Source of the DNA: Micrococcus sp. EYE_212
GTDB lineage: Bacteria > Actinomycetota > Actinomycetes > Actinomycetales > Micrococcaceae
Direction: 5' to 3'
Length of the DNA: 64,000 bases
Assembly: GCF_023147585.1 (NCBI RefSeq)
Contig: NZ_JAHXOZ010000012.1
Coordinates: forward strand, 1 to 64,000
Part shown: positions 15,204 through 24,094 of the stretch, in pieces
Layout of the letters: the number at the start of each line of letters is the position of its first letter
Position numbering within the stretch: the stretch's first letter is position 1
Made by a program: the position numbers and the translations under genes
The notes under the pieces: generated by a model
The model's input: only the letters and a program-made list of their open reading frames with translations
Databases searched by the model: none
What the model was told of the DNA's origin: nothing

Positions 15204-16817
15204 TCAGCTCCCGAACACGGCGCGCAGCACCGTCACGCCGAGGGCGCCGATGAGCGCGGCGGCCGGGAGGGTGATGACCCAGGCCAGCGCGATCGGCTTC
15301 ATCAGACCCCAGTTCGCCGCGCGGTTCACGATGCCCACGCCGAGCACGGCACCGATCAGGATGTGCGTCGAGGAGACCGGCAGCGCCAGCATGGACGCGG
15401 CCATGACGACGCCGGCCGCGGCGAGCTCGGCGGTGAAGCCGGAGGCGGGATGCATCTCGGTCAGCCCGGTGCCGACGGTGTTGATCACGTTGCGGCCGAT
15501 GAACCACAGACCGCAGACCAGGCCGATGCCGCAGGCCAGCATGAGGGCCCCGGGCACGGCGGCCTCGGCGTTGATCTCCTCGGTGCGCAGCACGTCCACG
15601 ATGGCCGCGAACGGACCCACCGCGTTGGCGATGTCGTTCGAGCCGTGGCTGAACGCGAACGCGGACGCCGTGAACACCTGCATCCAGCTGAACAGCAGGT
15701 AGGTCGACCGGGACAGGGACTGCTTCTTCAGGGTCTTGGCGAAGATGAACACGGCCATCCACACCGCGGCGCCCACCATGAGCATGATGAGGATGTTGCC
15801 GACGTTGTCGATGTTCAGGTCCAGGTTCTTCAGGCCCTTGAACAGCAGCATCGAGGAGATGACGATCGAACCGCCGGCCGCCAGCAGCGGCACCCAGATC
15901 TCCAGCGCGTGCTGCGAGTTGACCTCGTCCTCCTTGGACTCGATCGCGTCCAGCTCGCGGTAGAAGTCCGATTCCAGCTCGTCCGCGTCGTAGTCGTGAC
16001 CGGAGGACTTGGTGGCGGCGTCGCGGGCCATGGCGTTGGTGTAGGCGATCTGCTGCACCTCGGAAAGACGCTCGAACGCCGTCTTGTGCTTCTTCCGCAG
16101 CTCGATGCGCTCCAGCCGCAGCTCGCGCATCTTGGCGTCGGCCTCCTCGTTGTAGACGAGGATGTGCTTCTTGATCGCCCGGTACAGGGCCCAGGCCACC
16201 AGCCCACCCAGCGCGGGGGAGAGGACCCAGGACAGCGCGATCGTGCCGATCTCGCTCCACTGCACCATCTCGAAGCCGCCCGCGCCGGTCTGCAGGCCCA
16301 GGGTCACCGCGGCACCGACGATGCCGCCGACGATCGAGTGCGTCGTGGAGACCGGCCAGCCCATCTTGGTGGCGATGAGCAGCCAGACCGCGGCGCCGAT
16401 CAGGGCCGCCAGCATGATGTACACGAAGTCCATCGGCGGCAGCGCCACGCTGTCGAGGTCCACGATGCCGCTGCGGACGGTCTCGGTGACCTCACCGCCG
16501 GCGATCACGGCGCCGCTGACCTCGAAGACCGCGGCCACCAGCAGGGCCTGCTTCAGGGTCAGCGTGCCGGCGCCCACCGAGGTGCCGAACGAGTTCGCGA
16601 CGTCGTTGCCGCCGATGTTGAAGGCCATGAACATGCCCACGACGATCGTGGTGATCAGCAACGTCGTGTGGGCGGTGTCGGTGTAGCCGAGGGCCCAGGA
16701 GATGCAGAGGGCGAGCGCACCGATGGCGAGCACGCCGAAGGCGAGGTGCCAGGTGGTGTCGGGCCCCAGGAGGCCGGCGCGCTGCAGCTCCGGGGCTTCG
16801 GTGGTGGAGGAGGACAT
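15204..16817 (-). CDS. pit: PiT-family inorganic phosphate transporter, 537 aa
   Basis: A low-affinity metal-phosphate/proton symporter. The two PiT signature repeats are visible: [23 protein letters not shown] is split by the membrane and recurs as [17 protein letters not shown], with [16 protein letters not shown] and [17 protein letters not shown] as the paired second motifs. A long charged cytoplasmic loop near residues 240-330 (rich in [12 protein letters not shown]) separates the halves. The ATG at 16815-16817, preceded by GAAGGGAC, is preferred to the longer frame upstream. No PhoU-like (DUF47) partner is adjacent. Confidence 0.95.
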   Translation of the reverse strand: MSSSTTEAPELQRAGLLGPDTTWHLAFGVLAIGALALCISWALGYTDTAHTTLLITTIVVGMFMAFNIGGNDVANSFGTSVGAGTLTLKQALLVAAVFEVSGAVIAGGEVTETVRSGIVDLDSVALPPMDFVYIMLAALIGAAVWLLIATKMGWPVSTTHSIVGGIVGAAVTLGLQTGAGGFEMVQWSEIGTIALSWVLSPALGGLVAWALYRAIKKHILVYNEEADAKMRELRLERIELRKKHKTAFERLSEVQQIAYTNAMARDAATKSSGHDYDADELESDFYRELDAIESKEDEVNSQHALEIWVPLLAAGGSIVISSMLLFKGLKNLDLNIDNVGNILIMLMVGAAVWMAVFIFAKTLKKQSLSRSTYLLFSWMQVFTASAFAFSHGSNDIANAVGPFAAIVDVLRTEEINAEAAVPGALMLACGIGLVCGLWFIGRNVINTVGTGLTEMHPASGFTAELAAAGVVMAASMLALPVSSTHILIGAVLGVGIVNRAANWGLMKPIALAWVITLPAAALIGALGVTVLRAVFGS

Positions 16818-16894
16818 GACGGGTCCCTTCTGCTCGGAGTCGGCCCCGCTGGTCGGGGGAGACCACGCTCGCCACCCTCGGGCAGGGATCTGAC

Positions 16895-16908
16895 GCCGTC
16901 GTGACGGC
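16895..16908. repeat. Short inverted repeat upstream of pit
   Basis: GCCGTC (16895-16900) and GACGGC (16903-16908) with a 2-nt centre, about 80 nt upstream of the pit start. It could be an operator or simply a GC-rich hairpin. The rest of 16818-17073 shows no gene. Confidence 0.3.
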
Positions 16909-17073
16909 CGGCTTGCGCGCACGTGAACCGTCCTTGACGGGCCCGAGTCCTGCGCCCGGGGGCGGGTTCGCCGTCGCTGCGGCGTGAGGCTGGTGGGCGC
17001 CGTCACCCTTGCCCGCAATTCGGTTGTGTACGACCATGAGAGTGCAGCCCCCGCCAACGAAAGGGCCCCAGAC

Positions 17074-17757
17074 ATGTCCCGCATCCTGATGATCCTCACC
17101 TCGCACGACCAGCTGGGCGACACCGGCCGCAAGACCGGGTTCTGGCTCGAGGAGTTCGCCTCGCCCTACTACGTCTTCACGGACGCCGGCCACGAGGTCA
17201 CCCTCGCCTCGCCCCGCGGCGGCCAGCCGCCCATCGACCCGACGAGCTCGCAGCCGGAGATGCAGACCGACGCCACCCGCCGGTTCGACCAGGACGAGGA
17301 GGCCAAGGCCGCCCTGGCCCATACCACGCCCCTGGCGCAGGTGGACGTGGACGGGTTCGACGCCGTCTTCTACCCGGGCGGTCACGGCCCGCTGTGGGAC
17401 CTGGTGTCCGACGCCGACTCCCAGCGGATCATCCTCGACAGCGACGCGGCCGGGCGCCCGCTCGGCCTCGTCTGCCACGGGCCCGGGATCCTGCACCCGA
17501 TCACCACTGCCGACGGCACCCCGTTCGTGCGCGGCCGTCAGGTCGCCGGGTTCACCAACGGCGAGGAGGAGGCCGCCCAGCTGACGGACGTCGTCCCGTT
17601 CCTCGTCGAGGACTCGCTGATCGCCGCCGGCGCGGACTACCGCAAGGGCCCGGATCAGGAGAGCTTCGTGGTCACGGACGGCACCCTGGTGACCGGCCAG
17701 AACCCGGCCTCCTCCGCCGACGCCGCCCGCCGCCTCCTGGACCTGCTCGCGCGCTGA
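17074..17757 (+). CDS. DJ-1/PfpI-family protein (Hsp31-like deglycase/glyoxalase type), 227 aa
   Basis: The sequence [20 protein letters not shown] places the conserved Glu in [16 protein letters not shown] and [10 protein letters not shown] supply the catalytic Cys-His nucleophile elbow. This triad and the 227-aa length match class I glutamine amidotransferase-like Hsp31/HchA and the 'type 1 glutamine amidotransferase domain' proteins, which detoxify methylglyoxal or repair glycated proteins. The ATG at 17074 was chosen because it precedes the conserved SRILMILTS strand. It precedes an MDR oxidoreductase by 41 nt; both fit a carbonyl-stress operon (inference). Confidence 0.92.
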   Translation: MSRILMILTSHDQLGDTGRKTGFWLEEFASPYYVFTDAGHEVTLASPRGGQPPIDPTSSQPEMQTDATRRFDQDEEAKAALAHTTPLAQVDVDGFDAVFYPGGHGPLWDLVSDADSQRIILDSDAAGRPLGLVCHGPGILHPITTADGTPFVRGRQVAGFTNGEEEAAQLTDVVPFLVEDSLIAAGADYRKGPDQESFVVTDGTLVTGQNPASSADAARRLLDLLAR

Positions 17758-17798
17758 CCCCCGCCGAGCCCGCCGCTTCGACCCCCGAGGAGACCACC

Positions 17799-18809
17799 AT
17801 GAGCACCCCCACCCACACGCGCGAGATCCACCTCGCCTCCCGCCCCCACGGCGCCCCGACGCCGGAGAACTTCCGCCTCACGGAGGTCGAGCTCCCCGAG
17901 CTCGCCGAGGGCCAGGTCCTCGTGCGCAACACCGTGATGTCCGTGGACCCGTACATGCGCGGCCGCATGAACGACGTCGAGTCCTACGTGCCCCCGTTCC
18001 AGCTCGACGCCCCGCTCGACGGCGGCGCGGTGGGCACCGTGATCGCCTCGCGCCACGCGGACGTGCCGGAGGGCACGTCCGTGCTCCACGGCCTCGGCTG
18101 GCGCGAGCACGCCGTCCTCGACGGCGACACCGTCCAGGTCGTGGACACCTCCCAGCTCTCGGACAGCACCTACCTTGGCGTGCTGGGCATGACGGGTCTG
18201 ACCGCCTACACCGGCCTCGTGCACGTGGCCGAGATGCAGGAGGGCGACGCCGTGTTCATCTCGGGCGCCGCGGGGGCCGTCGGCTCGGTCGCCGGCCAGA
18301 TCGCCCGCCTCCTGGGCGCCTCGCGCGTCGTCGGCTCGGCCGGCACGCCCGAGAAGGTGGCGTGGGTGAAGGAGCTGGGCTTCGACGCCGCGTTCAACTA
18401 CCACGACGGCTCGCCCACGGACCTGCTGGCCGAGGCCGCGCCGGAGGGGATCGACGTCTACTTCGACAACGTGGGCGGCGACCACCTCGAGGCCGCCATC
18501 GCCGCGATGCGGGTCGACGGCCGCGTGGCGATGTGCGGTGCGATCGCCCAGTACAACTCGACGGAGCCGCCGGCGGCCCCGCGCAACCTCGCCCTGGCGA
18601 TCGGCAAGCGCCTGACCCTGCGCGGCTTCGTCCTGCAGAAGTACGCGGCGCAGGTCCGTCCCGAGTTCCTCGAGCGCGTGGGCCCGTGGGTCGCCGACGG
18701 GAAGATCCAGTGGGACGAGACCGTCCGGGAGGGTCTGGAGAACGCGCCCCAGGCGTTCATCGACCTGCTCGAGGGCGCCAACACCGGGAAGATGGTCGTC
18801 CGGCTGTGA
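17799..18809 (+). CDS. NADP-dependent MDR oxidoreductase (CurA/leukotriene B4 12-HD-like), 336 aa
   Basis: A zinc-free medium-chain dehydrogenase that reduces alpha,beta-unsaturated carbonyls. Motifs: VLVRNTVMSVDPYMRGRM (substrate domain), GMTGLTAYTGL, the Rossmann glycine motif FISGAAGAVGSVAGQIA, YFDNVGGDHLEAAI and GFVLQKYA. The zinc ligands of classical alcohol dehydrogenases are absent. GAGGAGACC precedes the ATG. It lies after the DJ-1/PfpI gene and overlaps or abuts the following hydrolase, so the three genes are probably one transcript. Confidence 0.94.
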   Translation: MSTPTHTREIHLASRPHGAPTPENFRLTEVELPELAEGQVLVRNTVMSVDPYMRGRMNDVESYVPPFQLDAPLDGGAVGTVIASRHADVPEGTSVLHGLGWREHAVLDGDTVQVVDTSQLSDSTYLGVLGMTGLTAYTGLVHVAEMQEGDAVFISGAAGAVGSVAGQIARLLGASRVVGSAGTPEKVAWVKELGFDAAFNYHDGSPTDLLAEAAPEGIDVYFDNVGGDHLEAAIAAMRVDGRVAMCGAIAQYNSTEPPAAPRNLALAIGKRLTLRGFVLQKYAAQVRPEFLERVGPWVADGKIQWDETVREGLENAPQAFIDLLEGANTGKMVVRL

Positions 18810-18835
18810 CGAGCGACGGCGCACTCGGGGGCGGC

Positions 18836-19642
18836 ATGGACACCTTCCGGCATCAGGGCCTGACCTTCGACGTCCGGGACGGCGGGCCGGCCGAGGGGGA
18901 GGTGGTGCTGCTGCTGCACGGCTTCCCGCAGGACGCCACGTCCTGGAGGCACGTCGAGCCGCTGCTGCACGCCGCGGGGCTGCGCACCCTCGCCCCGGAT
19001 CAGCGCGGCTACTCCCCGGGGGCCGCTCCGCGGGCGACGGCGGCCTACCGCCTCCCGGCGCTCGTGGGGGACGCCGTCGCACTGGCGGACGCGGCGGGGG
19101 CGCGGCGCGTCCACGTCGTCGGCCATGACTGGGGCGGCGCCGTCGCCTGGGCGCTGGCCACCGCCCACCCCGAGCGCGTCGCGTCCCTGACGGTCCTGTC
19201 CACGCCGCATCCGGCCGCCCTGGCCCGCGCCCTGCGTGGCCCGGACCAGCTGCGCCGCAGCTGGTACATCGCCGCCTTCCAGGCACCGGCCCTCCCCGAA
19301 CGGATCCTCGCGCGACGGCTGGGTTCCCTGCTGCAGCGGGGGCAGGTCCCCGGGGCGGAGCACTACGCCCGCCGGTTCTCCACCCCGCAGAGCCTGCGCG
19401 GCCCGGTGAACTGGTACCGGGCGAACCCGGATCTGGTGAGCACCACGCGCAACGCGCCCGTGTCGGTCCCCACCACGTATGTGTGGGGCACTCGGGATGC
19501 GGCCTTGGGCCCGCGGGCCGCCGAGCTCACGGCGGGGCAGGTGGCGGGGGAGTACCGGTTCGTGGCGCTCGACGCAGACCACTGGCTGCCTGAGCGCGAG
19601 GCGGACGCCGTCGCCCGGGCGATCCTGGACCGGGTGCGCTGA
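18836..19642 (+). CDS. Alpha/beta hydrolase (epoxide hydrolase-like), 268 aa
   Basis: Classical fold markers are LLLHGFPQDATSWRHV (oxyanion HGFP), DQRGYSPGA, and the nucleophile elbow VVGHDWGGAVAW, where the nucleophile is Asp (GHDWG) as in epoxide hydrolases and haloalkane dehalogenases rather than Ser. YVWGTRDAALG and DADHWLPER supply the acid and His. The ATG at 18836 follows a G-rich run; an in-frame GTG at 18806 overlapping the previous stop is an alternative. Probably acts on small epoxides or related esters. It fits the detoxification theme of the two genes upstream. Confidence 0.88.
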   Translation: MDTFRHQGLTFDVRDGGPAEGEVVLLLHGFPQDATSWRHVEPLLHAAGLRTLAPDQRGYSPGAAPRATAAYRLPALVGDAVALADAAGARRVHVVGHDWGGAVAWALATAHPERVASLTVLSTPHPAALARALRGPDQLRRSWYIAAFQAPALPERILARRLGSLLQRGQVPGAEHYARRFSTPQSLRGPVNWYRANPDLVSTTRNAPVSVPTTYVWGTRDAALGPRAAELTAGQVAGEYRFVALDADHWLPEREADAVARAILDRVR

Positions 19643-19674
19643 CCGCGCTCCGCGCGCGGGCCGCTCCCGCCGTC

Positions 19675-20166
19675 TCAGCGCGGCCCGACGGCCTCGGTGA
19701 TCCGGTTCAGCTGGTCCATGAGGGCCCGGCGCTCGGTGGCGTCCAGGGGGATCCGGGTGAGGGCGTCCGCCGGGACCGTCCGGGCGGACGCCCGCAGCGC
19801 CCGCCCCTCGTCCGTCAGCCGCACCAGCACGCGCCGCTCGTCGTGGACGTCGCGCTCCCGCGTGACGAGCCCCATGCCGGCCAGGCGCCGCACCAGAGGC
19901 GTGATGGTGCCGTTGTCCATGCCGAGCCGGTCCCGCAGCGCCCCGACCCCCAGCGCCCCGGCGGCGTTCGGCGTCGACGCATCCGTCTCGGCCGAGGCAT
20001 CACTCTCCGCCTGCCACAGGGTGAGCATCACGAGGTACTGCGGGTAGGTGAGGCCGAGGCGGGACAGCAGGGGACCGTAGCCGCGCGTGACGGCGCGCGC
20101 CGCCCGGTGCAGGGCGAAGCAGAGCTGGTCCTCGAGGGCGAGGCTGGGGGTCGGCGCGGCATCCAT
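19675..20166 (-). CDS. ohrR: MarR-family regulator, OhrR-type, 163 aa
   Basis: LEDQLCFALHRAARAVTRGY matches the start of OhrR proteins, with the peroxide-sensing Cys in DQLCFALH. This is followed by LGLTYPQYLVMLTLW, the winged helix with LRDRLGMDNGTITPLVRRLAGMG and the wing RERDVHDERRVLVRLT. An unusual insertion of acidic and Ala-rich residues (about 60-75) sits before the recognition helices. OhrR represses ohr until organic hydroperoxide oxidises its Cys. It is divergent from ohr, as usual. A TAGAAT box sits 7 nt before the ATG, so its mRNA is probably leaderless. Confidence 0.92.
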   Translation of the reverse strand: MDAAPTPSLALEDQLCFALHRAARAVTRGYGPLLSRLGLTYPQYLVMLTLWQAESDASAETDASTPNAAGALGVGALRDRLGMDNGTITPLVRRLAGMGLVTRERDVHDERRVLVRLTDEGRALRASARTVPADALTRIPLDATERRALMDQLNRITEAVGPR

Positions 20167-20173
20167 GGGAGCG

Positions 20174-20213
20174 ATTCTAGTGGTCGCTGGGGAGCGACTT
20201 GGTTGCGCGCGAC
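20174..20213. promoter_or_regulatory. ohrR -10 box and candidate OhrR operators
   Basis: Minus-strand TAGAAT (20174-20179) is 7 nt from the ohrR ATG. Next to it are the inverted repeat GTCGCT-GGGG-AGCGAC (20183-20198) and the near-palindrome GGTTGCGCGCGACC (about 20201-20214). Two symmetrical sites in a divergent ohrR/ohr promoter suggest autoregulation and control of ohr. Confidence 0.5.
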
Positions 20214-20277
20214 CTAACAGGGTGGCAGGCTGGAGCCGACTCGTCCCGTACGGGGCGGGCGGATGAAAGGACCTCCC

Positions 20278-20697
20278 ATGGAGACCATCTACACCGCCGA
20301 GGCGCTCAGCACCGGCGCCGGCCGCGACGGCCATGTCCGCACCACCGACGGGCGGGTCGACCTCGACCTCGCCGTGCCCACCGAGATGGGCGGCTCCGGC
20401 CAGGGCACCAACCCCGAACAGCTGTTCGCCGCCGGCTACGCCGCGTGCTTCCACTCGGCCCTGCAGATGGTCGCCCGCGCCTCCCGTGCCGACATCACCG
20501 ACTCCTCCGTCGGCGCGCGCGTGGGCATCGGCCGCCAGGGTGAGGGCTTCGGCCTGGAGGTCACCCTCGAGGTCGTGCTCCCCAATGTCCCCGCGGACCA
20601 GGCCCGCACCCTCATGGAGCAGGCGCATCAGGTGTGCCCCTACTCGAACGCCACCCGGGGCAACATCGACGTCGTCCTCGAGCTCGGGGAGGCGTGA
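20278..20697 (+). CDS. ohr: Organic hydroperoxide resistance protein Ohr, 139 aa
   Basis: Ohr is a thiol peroxidase that reduces organic and fatty-acid hydroperoxides using two Cys, usually recycled by lipoyl proteins. Both are present: GYAACFHSALQ (peroxidatic) and HQVCPYSNATRGN (resolving). GGSGQGTNPEQLFAAGYAA is the OsmC/Ohr signature, and METIYTAEA the usual N-terminus, which supports the ATG at 20278 over one 15 nt earlier. GAAAGGA lies before it. Divergent from ohrR. Its stop overlaps the next gene's ATG as TGATG. Confidence 0.96.
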   Translation: METIYTAEALSTGAGRDGHVRTTDGRVDLDLAVPTEMGGSGQGTNPEQLFAAGYAACFHSALQMVARASRADITDSSVGARVGIGRQGEGFGLEVTLEVVLPNVPADQARTLMEQAHQVCPYSNATRGNIDVVLELGEA

Positions 20698-21122
20698 TGA
20701 CGAAGCACCGGCAGCCCGTCCCCCTCTCCCAGACCGCCGCCCGCCTCGGCCTCGGCGGGTTCATGACCGCCGCGGGGCTGTCCCACCTCACCGTGGCGCG
20801 CCGTGAGTTCCGCGCCCAGGTGCCCTCGTGGGTCCCGCTCCCGGCGGACCTCGTGGTGCTCGGATCCGGCGTGGCCGAGATCGGCCTCGGGGCCGCTCTG
20901 CTGGCGCTCCCCGGGCAGCGCCGCCTGACCGGCACCGCCCTGGCGGCCTTCTACACCGCGATCTACCCCGGGAACATCGGGCAGTACGCCGAGCGCAAGG
21001 ACGGCTTCGGGCTGGACACGGACGGCCGCCGCCTGGCGCGGCTGTTCGGCCAGCCCGCCCTCATCGCGGCCGCCCTGTGGGCCGCGGGAATCCCCGAGCG
21101 GGAGCAGGGCGGGCGCCGCTGA
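20697..21122 (+). CDS. DoxX-like small membrane protein, 141 aa
   Basis: Four predicted membrane helices: LGLGGFMTAAGLSHL, LPADLVVLGSGVAEIGLGAAL, GTALAAFYTAIYPGNIGQY and QPALIAAALWAAGI. Length and layout resemble DoxX-family proteins, and the IYPGNIGQY(A) motif is common in that group, often linked to oxidative-stress or thiol metabolism. The start overlaps the ohr stop by one base, so it should be made with Ohr. A role in hydroperoxide defence is inference from this coupling. Confidence 0.8.
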   Translation: MTKHRQPVPLSQTAARLGLGGFMTAAGLSHLTVARREFRAQVPSWVPLPADLVVLGSGVAEIGLGAALLALPGQRRLTGTALAAFYTAIYPGNIGQYAERKDGFGLDTDGRRLARLFGQPALIAAALWAAGIPEREQGGRR

Positions 21123-21148
21123 CGCCGTCGCCGGTCCTGCGGCCCTGG

Positions 21149-21178
21149 GCCGGCTCCGGGCACGTGCCCGGAGCCGGC
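21149..21178. terminator. Bidirectional terminator (30-bp perfect palindrome)
   Basis: GCCGGCTCCGGGCAC is followed at once by its exact reverse complement. It lies between the convergent ends of the DoxX-like gene (21122) and the amidohydrolase gene (21185), so it can serve both strands. No U-tract is present, as is common in high-GC Actinobacteria. Confidence 0.75.
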
Positions 21179-21184
21179 GTGATC

Positions 21185-22369
21185 TCACCCCGCCGCGAGG
21201 CGCGGCCCGTTCCGCAGGACCTCGACGACCAGCCGCAGGGCGATCGGGAAGGCGTCCTCATCCAGACCGAACCGCGGGTTGTGGTGACCTGCGTCGAAGC
21301 CCTTGGCGGCGTTGCCGGCCCCCACGAACACGTACGTGGCGGGCGCGGTCCGGGAGAAGGCCGCGAAGTCCTCGCCGCCGAGCATCGGCGGGTCGGTGAT
21401 CACCGAGCCCGGGAACAGGTCCTCGCACAGCTCATGGACCACAGCGGTGCGGGCCGGGTCGTTCCACACCATGTCGTAGCCGCGCAGGTAGTCCAGCTCG
21501 CAGCGCAGACCGGGGTTCGCCGTCTCCAGGCCGCGGACCATGTCCCGCATCGCCGCCTCGACCGTGTCCCGCACGTCGTCGTCATGCGTGCGGACCACTC
21601 CACCGATGTGCGCCTCCGGCGGGTACACGTTCAGCGCCGACTGACGCCCGGCGTCCATCCAGGTGGTGGACACCACGCACGGGTCCAGGCCGGCCACCCG
21701 GCGGGACGGGATGAGCAGGAACTGCTGGATCAGGGAGCTGGCCGCGGTGACCACGTCCACGGCGTCCTCCGGGGTGGACGCGTGGGCGCCCTCGCCCCGC
21801 AGGTGCACCTCGAACAGGTCCGAGTTCGCCGAGGCCGGGCCGGGCTTGATGTCCACCGTGCCCGTGGGGAGGGTGCTCCAGTAGTGGAAGCCGAAGAAGT
21901 AGTCGACGTCCGCGAACCGGCCCGTCTCCACCATCTCCTTGGCGCCGCCGGGCGGGGTCTCCTCCGCATGCTGGAAGATGCCGAGCACGGTGCCGGTCAG
22001 CTCGTCCAGGTGATCGTGCGCCCAGACCAGGGCGGACATGATGGTGGCCGTGTGCCCGTCGTGACCGCAGCCGTGCATGCGACCCGGCGTCGTCGAGGCG
22101 AAGTCCAGGTCGGGGCGGTCCTCGGTCATGGCCAGCCCGTCGATGTCCGCGCGCAGACCCAGGGTGGGGCCGGGGCGGCCGGTGTCCAGGGTCACCACCA
22201 GGCTCGTCGGCGTGAGGTTCTCGAACGTGGCGCCCGGCAGGCGCGGCTCCAGCTCGGCACGGATGTAGCGGACGGTCTCGTGCTCCTCGAACGAGGCCTC
22301 CGGGTGCTGGTGCAGGTGACGGCGCCAGGCGACGAGCTGGTCCTGGTAGGCGTCGATGTCGGCGGACAT
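21185..22369 (-). CDS. M20-family amidohydrolase (AbgA/AbgB or hippurate-hydrolase type), 394 aa
   Basis: A metal-dependent amidase. Visible motifs are WRRHLHQHPEASFEEHET, LRADIDGLAM, HGCGHDGHTATIMS with metal ligands Cys, Asp and His, FQHAEETPPGGAKEM with the catalytic Glu pair, LRGEGAHAST and LGGEDFAAFS. This is the M20D set that removes acyl groups from amino acids or splits p-aminobenzoyl-glutamate. The ATG at 22367-22369 follows GAGGAGACC. An AbgT-family importer is encoded just upstream on the same strand, suggesting uptake and hydrolysis of an acylated amino acid or p-aminobenzoyl-glutamate. Confidence 0.94.
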   Translation of the reverse strand: MSADIDAYQDQLVAWRRHLHQHPEASFEEHETVRYIRAELEPRLPGATFENLTPTSLVVTLDTGRPGPTLGLRADIDGLAMTEDRPDLDFASTTPGRMHGCGHDGHTATIMSALVWAHDHLDELTGTVLGIFQHAEETPPGGAKEMVETGRFADVDYFFGFHYWSTLPTGTVDIKPGPASANSDLFEVHLRGEGAHASTPEDAVDVVTAASSLIQQFLLIPSRRVAGLDPCVVSTTWMDAGRQSALNVYPPEAHIGGVVRTHDDDVRDTVEAAMRDMVRGLETANPGLRCELDYLRGYDMVWNDPARTAVVHELCEDLFPGSVITDPPMLGGEDFAAFSRTAPATYVFVGAGNAAKGFDAGHHNPRFGLDEDAFPIALRLVVEVLRNGPRLAAG

Positions 22370-22398
22370 GGGGGTCTCCTCTCGGTCGGGGCGGGACG

Positions 22399-23970
22399 TC
22401 ACGGGGTGGGCAGGTGGATGGGGCCGTCCGGCCCCATCGGCCAGCCCAGCAGGTACCAGACGACCATCATGGCGGTCCACACCAGGCCCATCGCGAGCGA
22501 GTATGGCACCAGCGTGGAGATGAACGTGCCGATGCCGAGCTTCTTGTCGTAGCGCTGGGCGTAGGTCAGCACGAGGGCGAAGTACGGGAACATGGGCGTG
22601 ATCGGGTTCGTGACGGCGTCGCCGATGCGGTACACCATCTGCGTGAACGCCGGGTGGTAGCCCAGCAGCATCATCATCGGGATGAAGATCGGCGCCAGGA
22701 TCGCCCACTTGGCGGAGGCCGACCCGACGAAGAGGTTCACGACGGCGGAGATCGCGATGATCCCGAGGATCAGCACGATGCCGTCCTGGCCCTCGAGCAG
22801 TTCGGCGCCGCGGATGGCCAGGATGGCGCCCATGTTGGACGCGCTCACGTAGGACAGCAGCTGCGAGGCGAAGAACACGACGACGATGAAGCTGGCCATC
22901 GTGGCCATGGACTCCACCATCATGCGGGCGACGTCCGAGGAGCGCGTGATCGTCTTCGCCCGGACCCCGTAGACCAGCCCCGGGATGAAGAACGCCAGGG
23001 CAAGGATCAGCCCGATGCCGTTCATCAGGGGCGCGTCGGTGGTCAGGGAGCCGGTCTCGGCGTTGCGCAGGAACGAGCCCTGGGGGATGCAGGCGGCCAC
23101 GACGAGCGCGGCGAACAGCGCCAGCGCCACCAGGGCCCAGCGGTTGGCCCGGCGCTGGACGTCGGTGATCTCCATGTCCCCGGCCTCGACGTCGTCCGCC
23201 TCCTGGTAGGTGCCCAGGCGGGGGATCGCGACCTTGGTGGTGATGAGCCACAGCACCGGCAGGAGGACGACGACGGAGGCGGCGATGAACCACCAGTTCA
23301 TCGGGACGGTCGTCTCGATGTCGGGATCGATGATGACGGCGGCCTCCTGGGTGAAGCCCTGGACCAGGGCGTCGGACATGCCGATCATCAGGTTCGCCGC
23401 GAAGCCCCCGGTCGCGGCCGCGTAGGCCAGGGCGATGCCGGCGATCGGGTGCCAGCCCAGCTTGTGGAAGATCAGGGCGGCCAGCGGGGGCAGCACGATC
23501 GGGGCGGCGTCGCCGGCGACGTTGCCCAGCAATCCGATGAGCGCGATCGCGGGGATGATCAGGCCCTTGGGGGCGCTGGTCATGGACTGCGTCAGGCCGA
23601 CCTCGAACCAGCCCGACCGCTCGGCCACGCCGATGCCCAGCATGATGATGAGCACCTGTCCCAGCGGGGCGAAGGCGCCGAAGGTCTTGGCGGCGTCGCC
23701 GATGACGACGCGCATGCCCTCCGTGCTGAGCAGATTGGTCGCCACGAGGGTCTCACCCGTGCCCGGGTGGACCGCGCTCCAGCCGCCCAGGCCGGCCACG
23801 GCGGACGCCACCAGGGTCAGGGCGCAGAGGCCCGCGAAGATGATGATCGGGTCCGGGAGCTTGTTGCCGCTCCATTCGATCACGTTGAGGAACCTGTTGA
23901 GCAGGCCCCCGGGGGCGCGATTCCGGGGTGAGGCGTCGGCGGCGGTGGACCCACCGGTGGGCGAGGTCAT
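22399..23970 (-). CDS. abgT: AbgT-family transporter, 523 aa
   Basis: Family members import p-aminobenzoyl-glutamate, or in some cases export sulfonamides. The sequence has about 11 helices and typical segments: VIEWSGNKLPDPIIIFAGL, FAPLGQVLIIMLGIGVAERSG, LIGLLGNVAGDAAPIVLPPL, NLMIGMSDALVQGFTQEAA, VVNLFVGSASAKWAILAPIF and GYHPAFTQMVYRIGDAVTNP. I chose the ATG at 23968-23970, preceded by GGAGTCC, over one 42 nt upstream. It is the first gene of an operon with the M20 amidohydrolase, which starts 29 nt after its stop. Confidence 0.93.
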   Translation of the reverse strand: MTSPTGGSTAADASPRNRAPGGLLNRFLNVIEWSGNKLPDPIIIFAGLCALTLVASAVAGLGGWSAVHPGTGETLVATNLLSTEGMRVVIGDAAKTFGAFAPLGQVLIIMLGIGVAERSGWFEVGLTQSMTSAPKGLIIPAIALIGLLGNVAGDAAPIVLPPLAALIFHKLGWHPIAGIALAYAAATGGFAANLMIGMSDALVQGFTQEAAVIIDPDIETTVPMNWWFIAASVVVLLPVLWLITTKVAIPRLGTYQEADDVEAGDMEITDVQRRANRWALVALALFAALVVAACIPQGSFLRNAETGSLTTDAPLMNGIGLILALAFFIPGLVYGVRAKTITRSSDVARMMVESMATMASFIVVVFFASQLLSYVSASNMGAILAIRGAELLEGQDGIVLILGIIAISAVVNLFVGSASAKWAILAPIFIPMMMLLGYHPAFTQMVYRIGDAVTNPITPMFPYFALVLTYAQRYDKKLGIGTFISTLVPYSLAMGLVWTAMMVVWYLLGWPMGPDGPIHLPTP

Positions 23971-24030
23971 GGGACTCCTCCGAGGTGCGAGAGACGGTGA
24001 GACCTCGGCCACAGGGGCGAGGTACGGCTC

Positions 24031-24084
24031 ATCGTAGGGTGCCCCGTCGCAGGTGTCCCGCAGGTGTCTCGTGGGTGTCCCGTC
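24031..24084 (-). promoter_or_regulatory. abgT promoter with three 11-bp tandem repeats over the -35 region
   Basis: On the minus strand, TACGAT (24031-24036) and GGGACA (24054-24059) are spaced by 17 nt, a good -10/-35 pair 60 nt before the abgT ATG. The -35 lies in the first of three 11-bp direct repeats (+ strand GGTGTCCCGCA, GGTGTCTCGTG, GGTGTCCCGTC at 24052, 24063, 24074). One-turn spacing suggests a cooperative regulator site. Confidence 0.5.
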
Positions 24085-24094
24085 CGGCGGGCCG

